A DNA stretch of 64,000 bases from Malaya genurostris (GCF_030247185.1 NC_080572.1:40215383-40279382); one strand, 5' to 3'; shown: positions 11,581 to 24,060, counted from the stretch's first letter. The notes: generated from the letters alone by a model not told the origin. Made by a program: numbers and translations.

Positions 11581-13887
11581 CGATAGATAGTGGTTCTTGA
11601 CAGTGTCGAAAGAACCGCGAAAGCAAACCTTTCTGCACAAAATATTACTACTAATTAGGATCAGGAAAAATCAATATTAGGCTTTAAAGATATGGAACGA
11701 CGAAAGATTAAAAAGAACAAAACCCCACTGTTTCTATAGTATTAGTAAAATATTGCTTTTCAAAGTCTAGTTCTACCCAGGAGAACAACTCGAAAACTTC
11801 CAGCGACGATTAAGTGTCTCATATTTATCCTTTCTCGAATCGTATGATGGCACATTTCTGCTCCGATTCGCACATGCAAAACAAGGCGCGCATCATCACT
11901 TTCCGGGTTGTGGGCATGATCCTAATAAGCACATACCGTGCCAAACGAGATGAAAACCTTGTGATGTTTGCTGCGGGAAAGCGAAAAGCGATACTGAAAT
12001 ATGGCGGTGGGCGGCTGGATTGGGGGAATCGCAAACATTTCATTAAAACTACGCCCAGATCCACCTACGGGTAATAGATGGACGCGGGAGAAAGGGGGGA
12101 AGGGTGTGTCTTGTGTGAGTTGTTACGTACATTCTAAGCCACAACCGACATGAATTTATGAATACACAAATTTGTGGTGTAATGAAATAATTTTGGTGTG
12201 AAAACGGTTGACGATTCTGTTTCTCGTCAAATTGCTTGTACAATGTGTTGCGTTGTTTTCTCGGGTTTTTAATGAAAAGCTCCACTTTCCAGTTCCTGCT
12301 CCCCTTTTTCAACAACCTTGATAAGTTCGGTTAGTTAACGCTTAACATGGCGTAACTTTAAATGGGCTTGTTGATTGTTTTTCTAGAGTGACTCTCATTA
12401 CAAAAACAACAAAATGTTCCTAGGAAAAGAAAGAGTTCACGTTTTTCCCCATTCGCTTGTAGTAAGAAAGTAATTAATTTCCAACCCAACATCTCCCTGT
12501 TAGGTCTATCGGCAAACACCGCCACCATCAGCAGTGGGACTGTTTGCGATTCGTATCATTATTTATGTGACATGTTGGTCAGTGGGCTATAATAGGAATT
12601 ATAGAACTGAGTCACTCGTTGATTTGCCCGACTGGATGAAGTAGGTTTCCCATAATAACCGTTTGCCATTACGACGGCAGGCCCCCCCTTTACCCGAAAA
12701 TCCTTGTCAAAGTCGACCCAGATATTCCTTTCCCAGGAAAATGATTTTTGATCCCACTCCGAAAGATAGAAATCTATCCCGGACTGATTCTACCGGAGAA
12801 TGAAGATCAGTGCGTTAATTTTTCTTTATCTTTTTGTTTTATGGGTAGCATTTCCTCCTGCTGGGAAGGAAAATGGTTCTGGGAAGGCGGGTAAAACTTT
12901 TCCGTTGCCTGCTCGTTCAAGGTAAGGCCGTATTAACCACGTAATAAAAATTTATGATCTGCACACACCCCGTACCGCTTCCCAGATAGGTCAAGTCGGG
13001 AAGTGCCTGGTATGCAAGCTGCGGCCGGAGCGCGCTTTATTAGTTTTCCAGCGAAAAGTTACCACTGGTGAAAAATGAAAATAATATTCCCAACTTTTAG
13101 TGCTCAGTCTGCGAGAAGAACCTGTCTGTGTGGGATTTAAAGTGCTCAATGCTTTGTTTTATCAGAATTACGGAGCGGAATGAAATAAATACAGATTAAA
13201 CCGAAGTGAGCCAAACTAATCAGAACTATAAATCATTCGTTCGATGAATGATGGAACGAAAACATGTTTGTATCACATAAAAATAAAAATATATTATTTG
13301 TTATTTTCCTTTCCGAATAAGAATGGCAAAAAGTCCAAAAAGCAATCCGTTTTTTTTTTCAATAGGTTCGCAGGCGAAAATCGGTTCTGCTCTTTCGAAT
13401 GAACCTTCTCATAAAATATTTAACTATTATATTCAACCTTCATCCGATGCTTGCCGCTATCACGCATATAAACTCATCTACCCATAATGAAATCATGTGC
13501 AAAAGATAAATCACTTCCCAACACTCAAGAAAATCCACCCATAGGTTCTGATTTTGGACATCCTAATGTAAACTGATTTATTTGCCAAATTTCCAAAGAG
13601 TGAAAACCAAATATTAGCAACACAGTTCATAAACTATAAAATCTCATGTATTTATCGGATAAAACTATAATTTCAGTGTAGTTTGATTTACATATATTGG
13701 ATGAACTATTGAAAGTTATTTTTTATGAAAGTCTAGATACTCATTTACACTGGAAATTTTACAGTCGTATTCGGAATATTTCATTTGCATCCTTTACTAT
13801 CTGAAGTGATTTGGGAGCACTGCGCGTGAGTGGCGGTGTTTATCATCTGATGTACGCCCTGATTATTACGGTGATCGTTCTAATACC
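11581..13887. other. Mostly single-copy-looking DNA, no gene recognised
   Basis: The stretch is longer and more G+C-rich than most of the window (notably 11810-12120 and 12960-13050), without repeat signatures. Frames of 80-90 codons on both strands at 11814-12315 overlap each other and match no family I know. It could hold introns, untranslated exons or regulatory DNA of a host gene outside the window. Confidence 0.35.
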
Positions 13888-14368
13888 ATGTTCACATTAG
13901 CGCTTATATCACTTGATATACCGAGATGATATGCATATCACGTGGGAGTGTTCACATATGAGCGAAATGATATCGTTTGACAATCAAATTGACATATTGA
14001 ATGTTCCCATTAGGAGTAAGATCACTAATATTGCTTTTCTCTCCTACAATTCAATCAATAATTAAAGTGTTGCAATTAATGGTTTCCGAACCCCAGTTTT
14101 CGTTGAAAAATTTGATATTATAATGATTGTTTATTGTCACTCTCAAAATGACGTTCATAAATGAGTGCGTTCAATGCCATTATCCGTGTTGCTAGTTGCG
14201 ATTTTTGACAACTCGACATGATATCGTACATAATATCCCGGATATCATGCCAAAATGGTGATACGCGTTGACATAAAATTGTATGGGATATCAAGTGATA
14301 TTGCACATGATATCATCGGATATCAAGTATATCCGTATATCACTTGATATCAGCGCTAATGTGAACAT
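13888..14368. mobile_element. 481-bp MITE with ATATCA-rich subterminal repeats
   Basis: The left end 'atgttcacattagcgct' (from 13888) is repeated exactly in inverse at the right end 'agcgctaatgtgaacat' (to 14368). Inside both ends are many copies of 'atatcacttgatat' and 'gatatcatcggatatc' type motifs in both orientations, typical of subterminal transposase-binding repeats. The element encodes nothing. No clear target duplication was found, so I do not assign a superfamily. Confidence 0.75.
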
Positions 14369-14702
14369 ACTATAAGACGTTGTTTTGTGTCCCCGTGAAA
14401 ATTCGGAACGGTGAATGTAAAAGCGTCGCTCAGAGTATTATTCGTTATTGGAATCAGTGTTCGGGGTTAGCGAAGTGGTTTTAGTTGTAGTAGTGAGTTG
14501 AACCGAGCACGACTTGCTGCTGCTCATGTCCCACAGTTTTTGATAATGTGGCCAAACGGTTCGGATGTTTTTCGTTTGCTCAATGCTGCTCTAAGATCGT
14601 TTGATGTTTTTGGCATTAAAATGCCTTGCTCTTTACCATACGGTAAAGAAAATTGGTTTGAATCGACCTATGTTCTCACGAGCCAGTCACGGCATGTCAT
14701 CC
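14369..14702. other. Possible decayed transposon coding sequence
   Basis: The minus strand just above 14703 continues a shared repeat and translates, with breaks, into a plausible but unrecognised peptide (FSLPYGKEQGILMPK). I cannot assign it to a family. Confidence 0.3.
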
Positions 14703-14990
14703 GTTAGATTTCTCTCGCACGAACGATGGTTCCGATTGTGGCTTTAAACCTCGAATTTTGTTCACTAGCAGTTCTGCTTTGGTCGGCACAGTGAGGCATT
14801 CATAAAAAATACCGAATATTTCTCCATACTATGAATCTTCAAACAAAGAGGAATCAATAAATATATATCATTTTAAAATTTTCACTTCAATCGCTGGATG
14901 TCTGCGTGCAAAATAGGTAGCTTGTCTAGTGAGTGGATAACAAAACTGAGTTACATCCATTCGTATATTGAATAGTCGCTGTTGTGGGGG
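14703..14990 (-). repeat. Dispersed repeat shared with 1567-1860
   Basis: This is the reverse-complement partner of 1567-1860. Here the minus strand reads 'gcgactattcaatatacgaa', later 'ccgaccaaagcagaactgct', and ends 'gcgagagaaatctaacgga'. Both copies carry stops, so neither is a functional gene. Confidence 0.55.
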
Positions 14991-15339
14991 TTAGGTTGGG
15001 AAAAGATTAAAAAGGTTTATTTTCTCGCTCCACCAAACCTTTCGTCTTCCTTTTGGGTCCCATAAGAACTATGCAGAGTTTTAGCTCTATCTGTGAAGCT
15101 ATATTTTTGCGCCCGAGGTGTCAAGTTTGTATGGGATTTAGTATGAGGAAACCGACTGTTTTCAAAGGCTTTGTGTTTTTACAGCAAGTTTTGTAACATG
15201 GTTTGTCACTTTTAAAGGATCCTCATACTAAGCTGAGTAACAAATGTGAAGACATCAAATAATTCAGATCAACCGGTATAGCACATTAAAAGTAAGTCAA
15301 ATCATATTACGATCGCTAGCAGTAGTGGTGCTAGATATA
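14991..15339. other. Spacer, no gene recognised
   Basis: No supportable feature is visible. A mariner 5' end may lie near 15230, but no inverted repeat could be paired. Confidence 0.35.
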
Positions 15340-16300
15340 TCAAGAGCCAATCGTGTTCGTAGTTCGGTCGCCGACGAATTTCTTGAAGGTCATCCAAAAT
15401 CAGTTTTTTTTTGCCAGAAACCATCGATGCTGTGCTTTAATTGATAATGCAAGATCGGCGATGTGACATACCGTAAGATATCCTAGCATCCTTGGGCATT
15501 AGTTCCACATGCGTGCATTTAATATAGCATGAACCTGGCCGTAAAAATGATTTCTTCTCGTTGGATCTCGCACAACTTGACAATCGCTCAAAAAGAGGCT
15601 AGTGCCGATTGGTGCAAGGAAATGTTAAATAAATACGATCGCATTGCATCGCCCGACGTATATAAGATCGTAACAGGTGACGAATCATGGATAAGTACGT
15701 ATGAGCCGTAAACAAAACAGCAATCGAATGTGTGGGTGTTTCAAGACGAGCCAAATCCAAAAAAAGTTTTTCGCGCACAAAGCACTTTGAATCAAACGGT
15801 CGCCTGTTTTTGTCGGAAGAACGGGTCATATGGCAACTGTGCCGCTGGAGCAACGTAAGACGGTCAATTCTGAATGGTACACAATCATTTGTTTGCCTGA
15901 AGTCTTTGGAGAAATTCGCAAAATGCATAAGAGAAGACGAATCGTCCTCCATCAACACAATGTGAGCTCTCACACATCAGCTCAAACCAGCGCCTCTTTG
16001 ACCGGCCAAAACGTCAAATTAATGGGTCATCCACCGCACAGCCCTAACTTAGCACCTAATGATTTCTTTTTATTCCCGCATATAAACAAAATTCCGTGGT
16101 CAACGATTTTCGACGCCAGAAGATGCTGTTGAAGCATTTGAAAACCATATTTTTGAGGTACCATCTTCACAGTGGCAAAATGATTTTCTGCTTGGTTCGA
16201 ATGCATGCAAAAGTGTATCGATCATCATGGAGAATAATAAAAATAATAGCGCCATTTTCACTCAAAAATGTTTGTTCTTATACGCTATTCCCGAAATATA
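15340..16300 (+). pseudogene. Decayed mariner transposase
   Basis: A DD34D-type mariner transposase is spread over three frames. The first part (15529-15711) contains IVTGDESWISTYEP, the first catalytic aspartate context, followed by a stop and VWVFQDEPNP. The second (15830 on) reads MATVPLEQRKTVNSEWYTII and LMGHPPHSPNLAPNDFF. The third (from about 16100) reads FSTPEDAVEAFENHIFEVPS. At least two frameshifts and several stops break it. The second catalytic aspartate, normally in HHDNAS, is replaced (HQHNVS). Family knowledge supplies the domain order; the element is dead. No terminal inverted repeats were found. Confidence 0.85.
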
Positions 16301-16329
16301 AGTAGTGGCCTTCGTAGCGTTGGTATGAA

Positions 16330-16560
16330 ACAATGGATCGAACATTTTTCGCTGGGGTCATATCCACATTCAGTCATCCAAAAACGCAACAGCTAGTTGG
16401 AACAATTTTGGCGTCAGTTTTTAGATGCTCGAGTATAATTAACATCGTACAAACAACCTCGTATGAAGGAAAAAAATCTTCAACCAAGACAGTGCACCAT
16501 GCCACAAGTAAATGAATCGAATACTAATCTCTAACGACTACATATCCTTTGCTGATCTCA
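16330..16560 (+). pseudogene. Tc1-like transposase fragment (tentative)
   Basis: In one frame near 16478-16510 the sequence reads NQDSAPCHK, the context of the second catalytic aspartate in Tc1/Tc3-type transposases. Flanking codons (SNDYISFADLKK, QQLVGTI) are too short or shifted to confirm. The fragment directly follows the mariner remnant, so it may be a second element nested against it. It is broken. Confidence 0.4.
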
Positions 16561-18840
16561 AAAAGATATTCCAGGGAAAAATAATTGGCTCGAATAAGAG
16601 AGTCATCTTCAGTCACCTAAGGCGCCGAGAAAAACTCGGCGAGGAATATCGGTTGAAACCAAATGGATTTTATCCCGGATCCGGGATTCCAACACTTACA
16701 CACGCCGGCAACTTAGTCATCGCCGATGAGGAAAAAAACGTCCCGGATAGTCCCGTCCCGGAATCGTGCGAACATGCTTTAAGATATCGAAAAATTAAAA
16801 AATGCCAAAACGATTGCATTTGAAGGTGATTATGTTGATGATTGAACAAAAACTTTGCACAAGAAATGCTGTTTTCCAAGTTAGTTCCAGAACTTTTTGA
16901 ACGATGTGTTAGCAACGGCAATATCGAACCGCACAGAGGGCAAGTCAATTCGATGCTGAATCGTGATTTGTGCGAGTGATTTTCTTAAATGCGAATTCAC
17001 TCACTGAAGTGTAGAAATCCTGGAAACCGTGAACTTGTGTATAACAATCTGTCGCATCTGTTAGAAGAAACCGTGACAATGGTTTAAGAAACAGAGAAAA
17101 TTAGACATAGTTCGTTACTAATTAAAATTAAATACGTATGTGTAACGATATATTGATTCACTTAAAATATGGTTGAGTTCCATTTTATTTGCATAGATGA
17201 GATGCTTAAGCTCGACTTCTCTACTAGAAAGTGAAAGTTAAGTTACTAAAGGCTTCTGCTTGCTCAAATGAACCTTGTCACGTCTCTACTTACTGTTGTA
17301 TATTTTCACATCCTTACTCTACCTTGAGTACATTCTATAATTTTGATTTTATTAATCATTCCGAGTGACAATAAAAATAGTCTTATAGGTATAAATAATA
17401 CTAATATTACCATTGTTTTTCGCTAGAAACTTCAGGTGGGTAATTACCCACCTTTGGAATTTTCGGGTGAGTAGTCCTAGCCACCATACCCTCCTCTTTC
17501 TCCGGTCCTGCACTACGTTAAGAATATAGGATATGCCATGGCATGGAATTCAATCCAAAAGCATCTTCAACTCTTCACAGAAACGCTGCTGTGAGCTAGA
17601 TGCAATCAAACGCACAATCGGTGCAATTATAAAATACATAATCCATCCCAATGAATAAAACCTCAACAAGTTAAAAATTTTCCACACTCATCGGTCTCTG
17701 CCCGCAAAGTAGTTCACACGTATAGCAAAGTTTACCCGCAACAAATTGAATATCCTTACAGCTAATTGCCACCTACATGTTAGTTTTTTTTCTCCATTTC
17801 ATAGAATGTTCAGTTGCCCGGAACATAGAACTGCTAGTTGAAATCCGACATAATCTCATTCCAAACTGTCCGCACACGTCTTTCGCCGTGGTGGTGGTGG
17901 GTTGGAAGCAAATTACATTTTGCTACATTTTCCCAACCGCGTAAACTTTGACTTTATTCACAGCTTGACTGTTCCCATTCGAAAGAGCCGCTTTCGGGCG
18001 ATCGTGTGCACATAAAATTCATTGCTTCGGGAGTCCACTTTCATCTCGAAACATTCCGTTTCCTTGTATGCATCTAGGCTGAACCTGCTATGTAGCCAGA
18101 CAAATTTGTTCGTTCATCAGCAAACTGTGAAAAGAGTGAATCGGTGTACGACGGAATGCTTCACGTTTTGCTCATCATTCCACTCTCTATCACATACTTT
18201 TGTTACTCCTATTTTCAATGTAGGTAGTGAAGTTAAGTTGCACATTGACGTCCTGTCTTTCAATCGACACAGAAATAAATTTTTGAATATTCTCCTCGGT
18301 GTCTGTATGTGTGTTGTCAACAAAGTGGTCGAGATCTCAGAGATGACTGGACCGATTTTTATAGAACTAGTCGGAAATGAAAGGTCTCCTTGTTTATCAG
18401 CCTTAATGAAAGTTCGAACATATAAAATTGTTTTTTCACCCTCATAACAAAAAAATATTAATAATAAAAGCACATTTGGCATGTGAATTATTCCGTTAAT
18501 TTATTGTATTTAAAAAGCTCTTAATTCGACGACATTCACATACCCTCCGTAGGTGCACTTCGTGATTGACTGAGTGAGTAAAAATGCACAACGAACCAAG
18601 TAAACGATGCTTTGGAGTAGCTAATCCTTGTCACTGTGCATGCCACTCACTCAATTTTTTATTAAATAGTCACGACCAGAGGCAACGCTACTGAGAAAGG
18701 GTGGTTATACCGATACTCATTGGTCCTAGAGAGCGCGGGTACAACTGCATCTTCACGAGTATCTCGGGGGAGGAATTGTGTTAGTAGAGATGGGAGATGA
18801 AATGGCTCAGTAAACAGTGCATTAACCCATTATGTCCTAG
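16561..18840. other. AT-rich spacer, no gene recognised
   Basis: Overlapping frames at 16512-16948 and 18022-18482 lie on opposite strands and show no known domain. Positions 16620-16780 are locally G+C-rich (cggatccggg region). I see no RNA gene or clear element end in this stretch. Confidence 0.35.
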
Positions 18841-18858
18841 CGTGTGATATATCATACG
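18841..18858. repeat. Near-palindrome, copy 1
   Basis: cgtgtgatatatcatacg differs by one base from the perfect 18-bp palindrome at 20187-20204. It follows 'ttaacccattatgtcctag', which has the look of a TTAA-type element end, but no matching second end was found. Confidence 0.5.
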
Positions 18859-18880
18859 CAAAACTTCCTATATTTTAATA

Positions 18881-19900
18881 TCAGGTGTACAACTTTGCTT
18901 CCGCCATTTCCCGATAAGTGGCTATACCGGCTGAGGCTGGTCAGAATACATAGATGATAATGCCTTTAAAGTGAGTGTCTACGACACCTAACAAATTGTC
19001 ATCGGACGTTTCAGTGACACTTGTTCTTGTTTTCGTATTATTCACGCTCGAAAATGTATGTGTATGTGTGCAATTTGTGCCATTTGCGGGAAGTTTTATT
19101 TTTCTGTTACAATTAAAAAAATGCAGCTCAAAACGTCTTTAGGCCATGAGCATGATTCAGAAAGAAGGAAACTGGGTGCCGTACGAGTTGAAACCGAGGG
19201 ACATCGAGCGCCGTCTATTTATATGTGAACAACTGCTTCAAAGACAAAATCGTAAGGGGTGATGAAAAGTGGGTTCGATACGATAATCCTAAACGCATAA
19301 AATCATGGAGAAAGCCCGGGCATGCTACTTCGTCGAAGACAAAACCGAATATTCACGGCGCCAAGATTATGATTTGTATATGATGGGATCAGCTCGGTGT
19401 GATTTATTACGAGCTCTTAAAACCGAGTGAAACCATCACAGGAGATCACTACCGAACGCAACTGATGCGCCGTAGTCGCGCGCTAAAAGAAAAGCGGCCA
19501 CAATATCAAGAGCGACATGACAAAGTCATCCTCCAACACGACAATGCTCAACCTCAGGTCGCAAAAGTGGTCAAAAAGTACCTGAAATTGGAAGTCTTTC
19601 CCCACCCACCATATTCCCCAGATGTCACCGCTTCTAACTTCCACCTATTCCGTTCAATGGCACATGGCCTGGCAGATCAACATTTTCAATCGTTCGAAGA
19701 GTTGGAAAAATGTATTGCTTCATGGATAGCGTCAAAAGAGGACTCCTTTTTTCGAGCCGGGATCCGAAAATTGCAAGAAAGATGGGAGAAAGTTGTCGCT
19801 AGCGACGGACAATACTTTGAATAATACATCTGTAAGCACTTTTTCACAATGAAGCTTTAAATTTTGGAAAAAAACGGCGGAAGCAAAGTTGTACACCTGA
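18881..19900 (+). mobile_element. mariner transposon with intact ends, internally deleted
   Basis: The element is 1020 bp and is bounded by perfect 25-bp terminal inverted repeats at 18881-18905 and 19876-19900. The outer 20 bases are tcaggtgtacaactttgctt. TA dinucleotides flank both sides (18879-18880 and 19901-19902), the target duplication of the Tc1/mariner superfamily. It carries a mariner transposase on the plus strand that lacks its N-terminal half. Full-length mariners are about 1.3 kb, so this is a deletion derivative. Intact ends mean it could still be moved by an active relative's transposase, which is an inference. Confidence 0.93.
19141..19824 (+). pseudogene. mariner transposase, N-terminally deleted
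   Basis: Translation gives GNWVPYELKPRDIERRLF, then GDEKWVRYDNPKR (first catalytic aspartate), KPNIHGAKIMICIWWDQLG, an open C-terminal part from 19399 with HDNAQP (second aspartate), and SPDVTASNFHLF. The third catalytic aspartate, normally in PSD(Y/F)H, reads Asn, and about three residues are missing between the second and third sites. A deletion and frameshift lie between the KPRDIERR and GDEKW parts, and the paired DNA-binding helix-turn-helix region is absent. The C-terminus (RWEKVVASDGQYFE) is intact. The protein should be inactive. Confidence 0.9.
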
Positions 19901-19902
19901 TA

Positions 19903-20650
19903 CATGTTTACTTTAGAAGTTTAATACCTAACAGCTTTACGAGAGCAGTAGTTGATATTTTTCACTTCTAATTTCTTTGTATATTGAAATTGTTCTCAAG
20001 TGTCAAATGTTCACACAAATGACCAAAGAAAAGTAAGTAACATATTCGTGTGAATATTATGTTCGAAACCATAGGTAATACTTCCATCTTTAGACAAACC
20101 GTTGCCAAAGATTCAAATTAGTTATTTCTGTAGCGAAATTCCAAAAATATATGCTAAACAATAAAAAATTATAGTTAACATTTGAACGTATGATATATCA
20201 TACGGTGGGATAATACAGCAGTACTTTTTCCAAATCATATCGTTAGCCAACAAATTCGAGCATAAGAATTTTCTGATAAGTTGAAATCTTTCGAAAATTT
20301 CTTGCCATCAGGAAATCAAATCCATTTTGTTATATATTCGAAAGGTGTAATATTCGAAAACATAGCTGCAAAGAATAGTGATAAGAATAGGGAGCCTATA
20401 GGATTTGTCGAACACGTGAATATGAAGTAGGACGCTAATTTAAAAAAGGAAGTATATAATACCTCCAAAACTTTAAACATTGAAAAAACTATCAAATAAG
20501 CTTGTGCATTAATTAGTATAACATGCAGAATGAAACAGTGCTTTGCTCGCGTAGGTCATTCTTAAGAAAACGAAGAGGGTGCACTATTATATTAACTTCC
20601 GGTACTGAAACCCGTGAAACGGTATAATCGAAGTCGGTTCGTACCGCCAC
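19903..20650. other. AT-rich spacer with an 18-bp palindrome
   Basis: No gene is visible. Positions 20187-20204 form the perfect palindrome cgtatgatatatcatacg. Together with the imperfect copy at 18841-18858 it brackets the mariner element about 1.3 kb apart. Confidence 0.45.
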
Positions 20651-21515
20651 CAACAACAACTACAACCTACATAGAGTCAGTGAAATCAGCGATCTCGGCG
20701 TTATTTTTGACCACAAACTGAATTTTAACTCTCATATAGCTAACATAACTAAAAAAGCGTATAGGCAACTGGGATTCATTTCAAAAATATCCCGCGACTT
20801 TACTGACCCATATTGTTTGAAATCACTTTATTGCTCTTTAGTCAGGCCAATACTTGAGTTTGCATCGCCAGTTTGGAATCCACATCAGCTAACTTGGAGC
20901 TTGAAACTCGAAAGAATTCAGAAAAGGTTCATACGATTAGCGCTCAAGAATCTACCATGGCGTGATCCGCAGAACCTTCCACCATACAAAGATCGTTGTC
21001 AGCTACTAAACCTTGAATCATTAGAACGTCGTCGTCGTATACAACAAGCCGTAACAGTAGTGAAAATCCTGAATGGTGAAATTGATGTACCCGAACTGCT
21101 ATCCCGTATAGATCTAAGAAACCTCTAGGAGAACTCGCGATGTATCGTTACTATCGACAAGATTTTATCGCACAAGTTTTGGATATCACGAGCCAGTTAC
21201 TTCTATGATACGCACTTTTTCACAAGTAGATAGTGTCTTTGAGTTTGGCGACTCATCAAAAAAATTTGCATCCATCATACGCAGACTACAACTTCTGTGA
21301 TATATTTTATTTTATTTAATTTTTGTATGTATTCTGCTTTTAATCAACGACAATTATATTAGTGTTCTGTGTGTATTATGTCATTATTTTTAGTATAGTT
21401 GAAAAGATAGTGGTTTTTATGCCTGTTTGAGAACTATGCCATTGGATGTGTTGGTAAACTCAAATGGGCTTTTTCCCACTCAAATCATTTAGACTACAAT
21501 GTCCGATGATTCAAA

Positions 21516-21546
<31 letters not shown>
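20650..21546 (+). mobile_element. 5'-truncated LINE, copy 1, with (AATA)n tail
   Basis: This is a non-LTR retrotransposon 3' end of the same family as 59139-60782 on the minus strand. Its peptide SEISDLGVIFDHKLNF, then SLYCSLVRPILEF and NLESLERRRRIQQA, aligns closely with the C-terminal part of that copy's reverse transcriptase ORF. The open piece is 20817-21128; a stop after DLRNL breaks it, with coding remnants to about 21230. The 3' untranslated region ends in an (AATA)n tail at 21511-21546, the usual 3' terminus of this family. The catalytic RT region is absent because of 5' truncation, so the copy is dead on arrival. Confidence 0.88.
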
Positions 21547-21589
21547 ACTAACATGATGTGCAAACTCTACTAGTTTTTATTCAAATTTT

Positions 21590-22340
21590 GAAGATTTTAT
21601 ACATTTCTGCCATCGCACTCTAAATGACGATTCAAATGTTTGTTGTATCCGAAAATTTGCAGTAATTTTTGATAGGACCGTAAGACCTTTCATTTGACCC
21701 TAATATTGGGAATAACAGTTTTGAGTTCAGTTCGAAGCATTTTGTACGGTTTTGGTTCCGCCAGTTTAAATGACGGTGTACAATATTTAACACACTTTAC
21801 CCTATAACTCCGGGACCGGAGGTCGGATCCCGATGAAATTCAGGAATTCCGTATGGAACCGTGAGACCTTTCATTTGAATCTAAGTTTGTGGAAATCGGT
21901 CAAACCATCGCTGAGAAAAGTGATTAAGATCCATTTTAATAAATATAACCACTATTTCCGGTACTTCCGGAACCGGAGACCGGGAACCAGGATAGCCGTA
22001 ATCAGTTTGATTAGTTGCCTACTGATAATAACTATCGATTTGTGTAATTTCGAGATTAGTTTAGAAATTGTTTTACGTGTTTTGTTTCGCCGGCTTAAGT
22101 GACGGTGTACAATATTGAACTTACTTTACCCTATAACTCTGGAACCGGAAGTTGGATCCGGATGAAATTCAGGAATTTCGTATGGGACCGGAAGACCTTT
22201 CATTTGAATCTAAGTTTGTGAAAATCGGTTCGGCCATCTCCGAGAAAACCTAGTGAGATTATTTGACACATACACACACATACATACAAACATACACACA
22301 AATACGCGCGCACGCACAAACACGCACGCCCACACACACA
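21590..22340 (+). repeat. Dispersed repeat R, partial tandem copies
   Basis: Two successive R cores are seen: 'taactccgggaccggaggtc' near 21803 and 'ctggaaccggaagttggatc' near 22138. Each is followed by 'gacctttcatttgaatctaa' and 'gtgaaaatcggtt' type sequence. The right end is a CA/CG-rich stretch at 22265-22345. A 'taaatgacggtgtacaatat' or 'taagtgacggtgtacaatat' motif precedes each core. Confidence 0.65.
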
Positions 22341-23745
22341 CGCTCACATCAGAGGATCTTAAACACCCTTACTAGAAATGGCAACCCACACTAATACTTT
22401 TTATTCGAATTTCGTATTTCCGGCAAACTTAAAGTCCTCTGGTGTTTCTTCGATATTTTCGGTGTAATATCCATCGTTCCCACTTAACCCCTTAACGCTC
22501 AAGGGAGATATGTTTCCCTTCTATAAAAATCGTTATAGATTCTATTAAATCGATGTTTTTTCATTGAATGTTAAAAAAAACTTATTTCCAAGGCGACGAT
22601 TGTGTTTCTGAACGAATAAGTAAAAAAACCTATGAATCTTCATTGCACTAAAAAAGTGTGTGCAAAATAATAAATGTGTTATGTGCATCGTGTGCAAGTA
22701 CATGAAATCGTTTCGTAGAATGCTATAACTATCTATTTATTCTACTATTCTGATAATCGAAGCAATTAAAGTAATAAATTAAATTACGATATAATAAACC
22801 CAACTCTACTTTTATTTATTTATAAGAATCATTGGGTAAAATATTTCCCATGAAATTATAGGAAACTCATGCACCCTGCTATGTTTTTCTGGTGATATTC
22901 TCTTAATTTGCACCCCCAATAGCTAAAATATTGTCTTGTACTGACATATTTCGTCCCGCACATCTTATGGTCGTGTAGGGGTAAACTCATGTTGCACAAA
23001 TGTGAAGAATCATTGTCCAAAATTGTGAATTTTCCATTCGCAAAGTGTTTACGGCTAAGTGAACTAGAGGAAATTGGTATTTTTTTAGTTGTTTCGACTA
23101 AATTCTGGTGATCGCTTACGTTTACAATGAACTACGTTGTTTTCCTTCACAATACAGTGTGTTCAGGATAATGTAATGAAATGCCTTTAATGAACTTCCA
23201 TTTTCTCTTGGATCACTCCCATTTTCTTTGTTACTGTTACTGGAACCTGTGTCAGTACCCGCAGGGATGCAAATGATACCAGTAAAATACGTTAATTCTA
23301 GTACATTCTACTCATTCATACTTTGTCCTTGCTATAACTGCTTGATGGTATATTAACTGTAAAGAGAGTATCAGCGATAATGAGAACGGCAGAGTACAGC
23401 CTTCTACAGCTGTTTTACGAAAAAACTAAATGTCTAATAATCGATATTTTCAATCAATCAGTTCAATCAATCGTCACACTTTTGAATGCGCAATTGAACA
23501 AGGATCGCCTTAGATTGATCTTTATTAGGAGCCAACATCAAACACGCGAACCCAGAAAATAGACCCTGTTTTGCCTTGATTTGTATTCGTCTAGTATCCG
23601 ACGAAATTAAATCAATAGCCCAAATATGTGCAATTATATCTATGTGTGTTTACTAGTGTAACGGATTTCGATATTTAAGCATTTCTTCACCAAGCTTGTG
23701 TTCAAGTTTTGCATGCATGCAGTTATTTTTATAGCGTTAAGTTTC
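22341..23745. other. AT-rich spacer, no gene recognised
   Basis: Only short frames without motifs are present. Near 22480 'ttaaccccttaacgctcaag', followed by 'ggagatatgtttccc', resembles in layout the TTAA-started palindrome at 18826-18858, but no second element end was found. Confidence 0.35.
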
Positions 23746-24060
23746 TCTTTTTTTTTTTTTTTTTCAATTATATAATTTATTAAGGCACACTGCTTAAGCT
23801 CTAAGATGCCAAGGGCTTTTTCTAATTTTAATTAACAAATAACTTAAAACTAGGATATTATGTTAAGATAATGTAATGACTTTGGCAGATCCCGCCTTCA
23901 GCTGGCAATCGGCACCGGCCGGCGTACTGAATGTAACACGTTGGTAAGTATCTTGGTATTAGCCGCTTTTTTCTGTCCGTGTGGGTTCGCGGGGAACACC
24001 CCCAGGCTACGAATACCAGGCGGGTGGCCCATATTCATCTCATAGCCTACAGCGGCCGTC
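23746..24060 (-). mobile_element. Non-LTR retrotransposon 3' end (LINE remnant), copy 2
   Basis: On the minus strand a frame reads MNMGHPPGIRSLGVFPANPH and on to a stop. A 3' untranslated region follows, identical in layout to 6150-6495 (tagttttaagtta, cttggcatcttagagctta, agcagtgtgcct), and ends in a poly-A tail (poly-T 23747-23764 on the plus strand). It is a 5'-truncated copy of about 315 bp. Confidence 0.7.

Noticed and set aside
11814..12315. Frames of 79-88 codons as genes
   Set aside because: They overlap on opposite strands with no recognisable domain or codon pattern.
14118..14306. 62-codon minus-strand frame
   Set aside because: It lies entirely inside the 481-bp MITE and consists of its subterminal repeats.
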